A stretch of DNA of 55,101 nucleotides from Chloroflexota bacterium (lineage in GTDB: Bacteria; Chloroflexota; Dehalococcoidia; Lucifugimonadales; Lucifugimonadaceae), in the NCBI GenBank assembly GCA_027623655.1, contig JAQBVG010000003.1:1-55101 (forward strand), written 5' to 3'. The position numbers were made by a program, and so were the translations under genes. Positions 1 to 11,818 of the stretch are shown here, piece by piece. The notes beneath the pieces were generated by a model. It saw nothing but the letters and a program-made list of their open reading frames with translations. It did not search any database and had not been told where the DNA came from. Positions within the stretch are counted from its first letter, which is position 1. Each line of letters begins with the position of its first letter.

Positions 1-1
1 C

Positions 2-133
2 CCCAGCATAGATCGCGAATTTTTCAGCACCCTGCTAGATGAATACGTTGATACAAACGGTCAATTTTCTACAACAGATTCCGACAACCGGTCCGCAGTG
101 ATTCTGCGAATCAATCGACCCCAGCGGGACTAA
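2..133 (+). CDS. C-terminal fragment of a CDS truncated by the window edge (PSIDREFFSTLLDEYVDTNGQFSTTDSDNRSAVILRINRPQRD*)
   Basis: Open frame from the window start to TAA at 131-133; too short to assign a family. Confidence 0.4.
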   Translation, partial: PSIDREFFSTLLDEYVDTNGQFSTTDSDNRSAVILRINRPQRD

Positions 134-209
134 GTCTCTAACAGTTTATGTACCGGATTGTGTCCTGCGCTTTTGCGGTTCAGGCGTGATCTGATCCCGA
201 AGGTGAAGC

Positions 210-830
210 ATGAAAAAGTTAATCGGCACTCTCAAGGCTTTGAACCGCAAAGAACGTTACTTCCTGATCGCCGATGCACTTGGGAATCAGGATTTCCGGC
301 TTGGCGAAGAGTTCCGCCTGAAGCTTGGGCGGGCTGCTAACGTAGAAATCCCCGCAGAAGTTTGGGTTGCGATGGACTATCACCTCGACTGGCTTTCCGC
401 CGCTCTTCACGTAAGTGCACTAGGGCTCAACCCTGCGATTCCCTGGGAAAACACTGACGTAGTCAAAGGCAATCAAGAAGATGTTGACCTAATCGTTGGT
501 TTCGATACTCCAGATAACACAACATTGATATTGATCGAAGCGAAGTTGGACACAGCATGGTCGAACAACCAAATGAACTCCAAGGCCGAACGCCTCAGAA
601 CTATTTTTGGCCAAGTAGGATCAAAATACCACGGCGTCTCGCCGATCGTAGTGTTCACTTCACCCAACGAACCTAAAGATTTGCAAACATCCACGTGGCC
701 GTCATGGATGGTGGTCGACGGAAAATGGCGCTGGATGCCATTGGAATTGACAGGCGGCAGGAGGCGGTTATATCGCAGTGATGCTAACGGAAGGTCTTCG
801 GCAAATGCAGGCTACGCTGTTATTCGGTAA
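210..830 (+). CDS. Hypothetical protein, possible PD-(D/E)XK nuclease-like fold
   Basis: 206-aa ORF; VDLIVGFDTPDNTTLILIEAKLDTAW fits a D-x(n)-ExK-type core. Confidence 0.6.
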   Translation: MKKLIGTLKALNRKERYFLIADALGNQDFRLGEEFRLKLGRAANVEIPAEVWVAMDYHLDWLSAALHVSALGLNPAIPWENTDVVKGNQEDVDLIVGFDTPDNTTLILIEAKLDTAWSNNQMNSKAERLRTIFGQVGSKYHGVSPIVVFTSPNEPKDLQTSTWPSWMVVDGKWRWMPLELTGGRRRLYRSDANGRSSANAGYAVIR

Positions 831-996
831 GCGGTACAAACGACTGCGATTGAGTGGCGTGGCCTCCTGAGTTAATCGTTTCCTCAATTCTGGGTTAGAT
901 CGATAGTGGTCTTGCTGTAATTACTCGGCTGGAACACGATCTCGCAGCAATTGCACCCGCTGGTCAAGCGTGGCAAAAAGCTTTCATGAACCAGGC

Positions 997-2082
997 CTAA
1001 GGCATCGACATTCCGAGACCCAGTTCTGAACTCATCGAGTTGAACCATTCGACAACTTCCCTGTGATAAGGAATGCCGTTTTTCCGGCGAATCTCGGTTT
1101 CTTCATACTCGGGGAGACCCGCGTACAAGACACGATCGTGACCCGGTGCCGGCTTTGTGTTGGCCAGTTTTTCCAGCAGCCGGTCCATGTCCGCCTTGAA
1201 ATCGTCAACATCCAGAAACGAGTCGATGTTGAACGCCATTACGAAGAACGAATAACTGCGATCCGCGATAAAGCCCGGCCCGTTGCCGGAGAGTATTCCG
1301 GACATGATGTCGGCGATTGCGGCAAACCCGTATCCCTTGTGCCCGCCGTTCTCTCGAATACCGCCGAAAGGCAGCATTTTATAGGTACCCTGCGCGGGCA
1401 CTTCGGCAGCTTCCATGATGGGCGAGCCGTCAAGATTGGCGATCCAACCCGGTTCGATTTTCGAACCGATCCGCCGTGTCAGGCTCAGCTTGTTCGCTGC
1501 CACCTGCGTCGTGGCAATGTCGAACACGAATGGCGGCATTTTTGCGGCCGGTGCCCCCCATGCGATCGGCTGCGTCCCGAATGCGGGTTCTGCCCCAAAT
1601 GTCGGCAACGCAGCGCTGCCACCCGCCGAAACCATGGCCATGCCGATCATGTCCTGCTCTACGGCCTGGAGGACGTAGTAAGCGAGCATCCCGAAGTGTG
1701 CGGTGTTTTTTGCCGCTACCGCACCCATTCCATGCTCACGGGCTTTTTCGATCGCCAGTTCCATTGCCCGTGGGCCGAGATGGAGACCGAGTCCCCTGTC
1801 GCCATCCCAGGTGGCCGTTACCGATGACTCTCTGACCGTTTTCACCTCGGGACGGGGGTTGTAGTCGGCCTTGCCATAGCTGTTGATGTAGGCGCGCAAC
1901 ATGTTCGAGATTCCGTGACTTTCACAGCCACGTAGATCGCTCGTTATCAGCACGTCTGCACACGACGCCGCTTCGTCCGCAGGCAAGCCCATCTTTTCGA
2001 AAACCGCCTGGGTCCCGGCACGTGCTTTCTCTTCGGAAACGAGGACTCGATCCTTTTCCGGGACCAGAAAATGTTTGAGCAT
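997..2082 (-). CDS. Ldh family oxidoreductase (malate/L-lactate/ureidoglycolate dehydrogenase type)
   Basis: 361 aa; AAKNTAHFGMLAYYV, GFAAIADIMSGILSG and PAPGHDRVLYAGLPE are typical of the Ldh_2 family. Confidence 0.9.
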   Translation of the reverse strand: MLKHFLVPEKDRVLVSEEKARAGTQAVFEKMGLPADEAASCADVLITSDLRGCESHGISNMLRAYINSYGKADYNPRPEVKTVRESSVTATWDGDRGLGLHLGPRAMELAIEKAREHGMGAVAAKNTAHFGMLAYYVLQAVEQDMIGMAMVSAGGSAALPTFGAEPAFGTQPIAWGAPAAKMPPFVFDIATTQVAANKLSLTRRIGSKIEPGWIANLDGSPIMEAAEVPAQGTYKMLPFGGIRENGGHKGYGFAAIADIMSGILSGNGPGFIADRSYSFFVMAFNIDSFLDVDDFKADMDRLLEKLANTKPAPGHDRVLYAGLPEYEETEIRRKNGIPYHREVVEWFNSMSSELGLGMSMP

Positions 2083-2494
2083 CGGTCTCTAACCACCTCG
2101 AAAAACTGTTTGCTGAATCGCATCACTCACCAACATGCGGCCGGGATTCTATCCCTGCCCCGTCGATCTGGGCATGAGTATTTTGAGATGAGTTCGGCAG
2201 GCGTTCACTTCCAGAAAGCTTCTCTTTCACAGATCCCTAAGGCGCACGTCAGCCACCGCCCCGGCCGCCTGTGCCCCTGATGGGAATCAACGTGAAACAG
2301 CCCGCTGGTAACCGTCACGAGAGCGTCGTCAGTTACTCCGTCGACTCATTACACTCCGCGTCCCTCACATCGATGTTTCGCCGTTCTTCGAAGCGGGAGT
2401 TAGAATCTTCTTTGGTCGCTCGTGAAAATGACCACAAACTACAGTTCGATCTCAGGATCGCGCCTGCGATTCGTCAACCGAAAGAAGTGCTCCG

Positions 2495-3595
2495 TTGAGC
2501 AGCCAGAGTCAACCGAACCTCCGCATCCCGGGTCCAGTACCCCTGCCCGACGATGTGCTGAAAATAGCCGGATCGCAGATGATCAACCACCGTGGGCCCC
2601 AGTACGCCGACATGCTTGATCGGATGACGGCAAACCTGAAGACCGTGTTCATGACCGCCAACGACGTGTACTTCATCACCTCGTCTGGCACCGGCGCGAT
2701 GGAAACAGCCGTCACAAATACGATCTCTGCCGGCGACAGAGTACTCTCGATAATCGTCGGTGCCTTCGGCGAGCGATTCGCCGAAATCGCCGAAGCTTAC
2801 GGCGCCGACGTGACCAGGCTCGTGTTCGATCTCGGGCAGGCAGCTGATCTGGACATGGTACGCAAAACGATTCGAGGGATTTCCGACCTCAAAGCGGTAA
2901 TTTTCACCCATAACGAAAGCTCGACTGGCGTATCAAACCCGCTTGAGGACCTGTGCAGGATCATCCACGAAGAATCGGATGCGTTGATCCTCGTCGACGC
3001 CGTTTCGAGCGCTGGTGGGGTTCCCATCGCGGTCGACGCCTGGGGCATTGACGTTGTGGCCACGGCATCACAGAAGAGCTGGATTTCACCACCCGGAATT
3101 TCGATGGTCACATTCTCGAAGAAGGCATGGGAGGCACACGCCCACTCTACTACCCCGAAATACTATTTCGATATCCAGCAGTACGAGGACTACCTGAAAA
3201 TCGGGCAGCCGCCGTTCACCCCGTGTCTGCCGGCGATGTTCACGCTCGATGTGGCGCTGCAATCCATGGTCGATGAAGGTATCGAAAACGTATTCGCTCG
3301 TCATCACGAGATCGCGCAACACACCCGCGACGGGGCGAAGGCGCTTGGCCTCGAGTTGCTTCCGGACCCACGGTTTGCATCAAACACGGTTACAGCTATC
3401 CGACTCCCCGAAGGGATCGACGGCAAGGCCTTCCTGGCCCTGGTAACCAGGAACTACAACGTGATCCTTGGCGGTGGTCAGAAGTCACTCACGGGCAAGA
3501 TTTTCAGGGTCGGTCATATGGGTTGGGTCGAGAAGGCCCATATTGACGAGGCACTCAAAGCCGCCGAAGAAACCCTGAGGAGTATGAGTTCGTAG
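2495..3595 (+). CDS. Class V aminotransferase (alanine-glyoxylate/serine-glyoxylate type)
   Basis: 366 aa, TTG start; PGPVPLPDDVLKIAGSQMINHRGPQY, VDAVSSAGGVPIAVDAWGIDVVATASQKSW (PLP lysine region). Confidence 0.92.
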   Translation: MSSQSQPNLRIPGPVPLPDDVLKIAGSQMINHRGPQYADMLDRMTANLKTVFMTANDVYFITSSGTGAMETAVTNTISAGDRVLSIIVGAFGERFAEIAEAYGADVTRLVFDLGQAADLDMVRKTIRGISDLKAVIFTHNESSTGVSNPLEDLCRIIHEESDALILVDAVSSAGGVPIAVDAWGIDVVATASQKSWISPPGISMVTFSKKAWEAHAHSTTPKYYFDIQQYEDYLKIGQPPFTPCLPAMFTLDVALQSMVDEGIENVFARHHEIAQHTRDGAKALGLELLPDPRFASNTVTAIRLPEGIDGKAFLALVTRNYNVILGGGQKSLTGKIFRVGHMGWVEKAHIDEALKAAEETLRSMSS

Positions 3596-3693
3596 ATCAT
3601 TTCGTGAAGAATCACGCATTGGTCTCGATTTCACCTGGGCCAGGCGCATATCACCGGTGCAGGAAAATCTAACGAAGAAACCAGGATTGGCAG

Positions 3694-4587
3694 GTGGGTG
3701 CGGACATGCGATGGGGGATCCGAGTAGTAGTTGTGACATCTCTGGTCGCGTCGTCGTTCGTTCTGGTTCTGGGTTGCGGCGAGGCATCGTCTGACCCGGT
3801 TGAAAGACCGCAGACAGCAGCACCCTCACCGGCAGCGGAGCAGTCCCTGTCGAAGGTCGGCGCTCCAGCTTCTACGTCAACATCTCGGCCCGGCGATGAG
3901 ATCGGCGAAACTTCGTCGAACGTTGGCGTTCCAGCTTCTACGTCAACACCTGGGTCCGGCGATAAGATCGGCGAAACCTCGTCGAACGCTGGCGTCTCAG
4001 CTTCTACGTCAACCCCTGGGCCCAGCGCCGAGGTAGGCGAGACCTTGCCGACGGTTGGTGTCCCAACTTCTACGTCGACGGCTGGGCCGACCTCCCAACC
4101 AACCGATCCCGTGCCGGTCAATACTCCGGGTCCGGCAGCCATGCTGGCACCCGATTTCACGCTCCCTTCCGTGCAGGGACCGGAATACACCCTGTCCCAG
4201 TTCCGTGGTGAACAACCGGTGCTTGTCGTCTTTTACCGTGCTTACTGGTGAACATTTTGCAAACGGCAGCTCGGGAAGCTGCACAATTCGAAAGCGGAGC
4301 TCGATGCGGCGGGTGTACAGATACTCGCGATCAGCACCGACAACCTGCAGGGGCCAGCTGCGCTGGCGGCGAGCGAAGAGTTCGATTTTCCGGTCCTGTT
4401 TACGGCGCTCGACCCTACCGTTCCAAGGGAGTACGGGGTGTTCAACTTGTTCGGCGACGGACTTGCTTCAGCGTCGGTGTTCCTCATTGATAAACAGGGT
4501 GAAATCGCCTGGAAGAGCATTGGCTCCAACTACACTCACCAGGTATACGCTGAAGAAGTGATCGACAAGGTAAACCTGCTGAACTGA
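3694..4587 (+). CDS. Putative selenocysteine-containing lipoprotein peroxiredoxin (AhpC/TSA-like), Sec at codon 186 (TGA 4249-4251)
   Basis: Lipobox VLVLGCG, Thr/Ser/Pro repeat linker, then APDFTLPSVQGPEYTLSQFRGEQPVLVVFYRAYW-TGA-TFCKRQLGKLHNSKAELDAAGVQILAISTDNLQGPAALAASEEFDFPVLFTALDPTVPREYGVFNLFGDGLASASVFLIDKQGEIAWKSIGSNYTHQVYAEEVIDKVNLLN*. The TGA replaces the Cys of the Prx-like FYRGxWCPxC motif and the frame stays open to TGA 4585-4587. Confidence 0.85.
3856..4092 (+). repeat. 66-bp in-frame tandem repeat (three full units plus a partial fourth) encoding a V/AGxPASTSTPGxxxxIGETSSN linker
   Basis: Units start at 3856, 3922, 3988 and 4054; shared core GCTTCTACGTCAAC. Confidence 0.9.
4249..4282 (+). 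promoter_or_regulatory. Candidate bacterial SECIS element immediately 3' of the in-frame TGA
   Basis: Stem GCAGCT (4266-4271), loop CGGGA (4272-4276), stem AGCTGC (4277-4282); loop begins about 20 nt after TGA and carries G residues. Confidence 0.65.
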
Positions 4588-4655
4588 AGGCTAGCGGCCG
4601 GAAAATTCAGAAATAACCCGAAAGTGAATTCCCCCGGTTGCATGGGATCTTCCAG

Positions 4656-5273
4656 ATGACGAGTGCGATCAGAGCCGGGTATTCAGCGATTGTGGCGGCA
4701 TTGTTCGTATTTATCGCGGCGTGTTCCGGGGTGGATAATCCTCAGCCGACAATGGTTTCTGCGACGGCAAGTCCCACGACGACTTCGACCGCTACTCTGG
4801 AAAGTTCCGCAATCCAGAGACTGCCGGTATTTTCTGTGGAAACAATCGACGGGAAGACCGTCCACCTGGAAGATCTCATTGGAACAGCTCCTCTCTACGT
4901 GCTCTTTACACCGGGCGTCGACGATGTGCTTGATCGCGACCAGGTCAGCAAACTGCAAGCCAAATACGACCGGTTCGAGGAACTGGGCGCCAGAATTGTT
5001 CTGGTGGTCTCGGACCTACCAACGGATGTACTTCGACTGAGAGATGAGCTAGGACTGAGATTCCCACTCATTGCAGATCCACTTGGTGTAGTCGCGACCA
5101 ACTGGCAGGTGTTCGATCTCTTCGGAACCGGGGGCGGCGGTCCTGCAAGCTTCGTTTTCGACGCGCACGGGACGCTTATCGCGAGTCTCGTTGCATCCGA
5201 GCCCGGAGATCGCCCTGCTGCCGACGAAGTGCTCCATGTCATCGAGGAATCCCTCAGGGCAGGGGCTGCCTGA
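4656..5273 (+). CDS. Redoxin-like (AhpC/TSA fold) lipoprotein lacking active-site Cys
   Basis: Lipobox FIAACSG; LPVFSVETIDGKTVHLEDLIGTAPLYVLFTPGVDDVLDRDQVSKLQ, with no Cys or Sec at the CxxC position. Confidence 0.75.
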   Translation: MTSAIRAGYSAIVAALFVFIAACSGVDNPQPTMVSATASPTTTSTATLESSAIQRLPVFSVETIDGKTVHLEDLIGTAPLYVLFTPGVDDVLDRDQVSKLQAKYDRFEELGARIVLVVSDLPTDVLRLRDELGLRFPLIADPLGVVATNWQVFDLFGTGGGGPASFVFDAHGTLIASLVASEPGDRPAADEVLHVIEESLRAGAA

Positions 5274-5314
5274 CAAATGTTGAACAACCACGTTCGAGAG
5301 ACGGGAATGCGCCT

Positions 5315-8944
<3,630 letters not shown>

Positions 8945-9027
8945 TCGCCCGGCGAATAAATCATGCCGGAGATATCGCGTTTGTCACTTCCACTAACCTC
9001 GCTGGCATCGTCGGGAACGACGCATGC

Positions 9028-11177
9028 ATGCCATTCTCGTTCGCGCCCGAACAGAGCGGGCTCCCCCAGCCCGTAAACGTGACGCTCGGCCGCTATCAGT
9101 ACCCCGGCGAAGTGATCGTCGCACGGCAGTGGCAGGCGAATTTCGGACAGCCACTCTCGGGGGTTTCGATGTTTCGACTCGTTCTCCTGAATTCCGGCGA
9201 GGCGCCTGAGTCGGGAGAGATTGATGACCCTCGAATTTGCGTTGCCGCTATCGGCCCGGCGTCGGCCGAACGGGCCAGGCCCCACGCCGAATCGGTGAAA
9301 CACGAGCTGGTTACGCCGTCAGCGGGCCAGGTCGGGGGACTTCCGGCGGACGGGCGCCTACCGAACGTGCGGGAGAGACCGAGCTGCTTGCATTGCGAGA
9401 GGTGCGCCAGAACTACCTGGGCTCTGGCGATCCCGGATTGAGCCGACTTGCGTCTGTCTTGACCAGATATGAATCACAGGTAAACGCATCGTTAGCCTCC
9501 GATCTGCATGAAAGGTGGCGGTCGGGTGTGGTGGTTACTTCAGATCGAAAAGCAGGACAGGAGATTCAAGCTGCAGAACTGTTCCTGCTCGACGATCCCG
9601 AATCATGGGTCGAATCTGTGGCCCGGGTCATGACGCGGTGGACCGTACGTTTGGATGCCATCCCTGCGGGTGCGACTACCGGGGTCGCCATTTCCGCAGA
9701 ACAAGTATTTGAGGATTTCCAGGCTGGCCGGTTAGCTTCGGCCAGTGACAGGTTGCGCCGTATCTCCGGCATTGACCTGGGCGATACAACCCCGGTGGAG
9801 CAGATCTCACAGCTGTTCGGAATCGGAGACGATGCGGTCGGTGGGCCCTCGCTGGTCCATCTGTTAGTCCACAAACTCGGATTTCCACCAGCGATAGCCT
9901 CGCTGTGGCTCATTGGCCATCTGTTTGAACACGAATCCGAACTTGAGATCGGGACTGACAGCACGGCCCGTAGCTATCTGTCCGGCGATACGGTTTCCGA
10001 GTACAAGTTCGACCCGAACATGATTGCTCGAGTGGTCAAACTTTCCGCAAGTAAATCGAACGCCTGGGATGCGGTACTCCCTTACCTGAAGCTGATTGTT
10101 CCCGAGGCAAGCTTCATCGCACATGGCAGCGGGCGACAGAGCGACATAGACGAATTCGATCTTCAGTTGCAGTCTGCACGGGAGCGAATGTACAGGACAT
10201 CACCGGTAATGCTGCAACTTGAAATCGCTGCCGGTGCGACCGAGCGTCCACTCACGCAAAACGCAACACGACTTATGAATGTTCTCGGTGCCAACTCGTG
10301 GCAACCGTACGTGACGCTGGCCAGGCAGAATTTCGGAACAGTCGGGACACTCCGGGCCGCCCTCCACAGCGTGGAGCGACAGTGGCTTGCGATCGAGTAC
10401 GCGCCCGGCATCGAGCGAGCAATTTACTACCTGGACCAGACTGACTTTGGCCGAGTCGACCATGCGCTCGCGGTCGAACGGAGGGTCATCAGGTCGCGAC
10501 TCGTTGTCGAAACGCTGATTGAAAGCCCTCAAGTCTGGTTGGCCCTGCGTGACGAATATGAGCGCTGGCGTCTTGAGTACAGAAGAGCCTATCTCGAGGA
10601 CCACTCTCAAAGGCAGGCCCGGGATCGAAAGCTCCAGGCCCAAATCATTCAGACCGATGCCCTGGTCACCCAGATCTCGCTACTGAGAAAAATCCATGCA
10701 CTGGGTGACACACCTTCTGAAAGCGTGGAAACCGTAGGCGGTGGGTCACGGGACCATGGGTCGATCAGCAGCCAGCCGGTCTCCGAGGTTGAGCTCGCCC
10801 TGGTGTGGAGTCAGGCACGGGCACCGTTCCGGCTATGTGAAAGCGATAGATCTGACATTCCACTGACGCTGGAACCCGTGTGCGTTGAATGCCGACACCG
10901 GCTCGGTCAGGTTGAGGCACACGAGGACATTGAGGAGCTATCAACTCGGGTGCGTCAAATTTTCAACCACTACAAAAATCGTCTATCCGTAATTGTCTCG
11001 CAACTGGTGTTGAATTCCGGTAGCTCTGACAACCTTCAAAAGCTGTTCCGGCTTAATTCCGCTGGAGATCTGTCTGATCTCGCAAACGTTCTTGACGATA
11101 AGGTCATATCCTTTCTGAACGAACTTTTTGGCAATGCGAGCGAAAGTCCCGGCGATTGGACATCTCCTCACTCCTAG
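9028..11177 (+). pseudogene. Large hypothetical protein with an apparent -1 nt frameshift near 9334-9338; zinc-ribbon-like C-x14-C-x2-C motif near the C-terminus
   Basis: ORF 9028-9441 reads as coding up to about 9333. ORF 9237-11177 reads as coding after about 9340. Adding one G to the G5 run joins them as ...PSAGQVGGTSGGRAPTERAGETELLALREVRQNYLG... Confidence 0.5.
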
Positions 11178-11818
11178 ACAGATTATTTCCAGGCGGAAGC
11201 GGTGGTGGCTCTAACGTGCCGCCCTGGATTGTCGTTGGCCTCGGCAATCCCGGAGCCGAGTACCGTAACACCCGGCACAACGTGGGCTGGTGGTGTGTCG
11301 ATGAACTCGTCCGACGCACAAACGCCGAACTGAATCGCAAACGCAAAGAAGTTCGTTTCGCCGAGGTCGAACTGGGCGGAAATCAAGCAGTACTCGCCTA
11401 CCCTCGGACGTTCATGAATCGCTCGGGGCAAGCCCTTCACTACCTCACAAACCGATTCAAATCTGGACCCGAACGGATACTGATCGTTACCGACGACATA
11501 AACCTGCCACCCGGATCCGTGCGTATACGAAAAAAGGGTGGCCCGGGTGGTCACAACGGACTCAAATCCATCATTGAATCGCTTGGGACTGATGAGTTCC
11601 CGCGTATTCGGATTGGTGTTGGTACTCCTGATACGTCTGAAGAACAGGTCGAGCATGTGCTTGGCACGTTTGATCCGGAAACCCGTGACAGGGTAAAACT
11701 GGCATCCGAGCGCGCGGCCGACGCAGTTACCGTGATTGTGAGCGGCGACATCGACAACGCAATGAATCGTTTCAACAGCAACGGAATTGACAACGGCAAG
11801 AAAAATGGCGATGACTAG
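11156..11818 (+). CDS. pth: Peptidyl-tRNA hydrolase
   Basis: VVGLGNPGAEYRNTRHNVGWWCVD, PRTFMNRSGQA, KGGPGGHNGLKSI. Confidence 0.96.
   Translation: MDISSLLDRLFPGGSGGGSNVPPWIVVGLGNPGAEYRNTRHNVGWWCVDELVRRTNAELNRKRKEVRFAEVELGGNQAVLAYPRTFMNRSGQALHYLTNRFKSGPERILIVTDDINLPPGSVRIRKKGGPGGHNGLKSIIESLGTDEFPRIRIGVGTPDTSEEQVEHVLGTFDPETRDRVKLASERAADAVTVIVSGDIDNAMNRFNSNGIDNGKKNGDD

Noticed and set aside
1063-1827. 254-aa plus-strand ORF within the Ldh gene
   Set aside because: Antisense to a clear Ldh family protein; translation is Cys/Arg-rich and non-protein-like
3669-4190. 173-aa minus-strand ORF opposite the selenoprotein gene
   Set aside because: Its repetitive Gly/Val composition is the mirror of the plus-strand 66-bp repeats; the plus strand has lipobox and redoxin homology
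4242-4529. ORFs 4055-4561 (+), 4242-4529 (-) and 4248-4490 (+) as genes in the selenoprotein 3' half
   Set aside because: Low-complexity, non-homologous translations; the read-through frame 1 gives a recognisable AhpC/TSA domain
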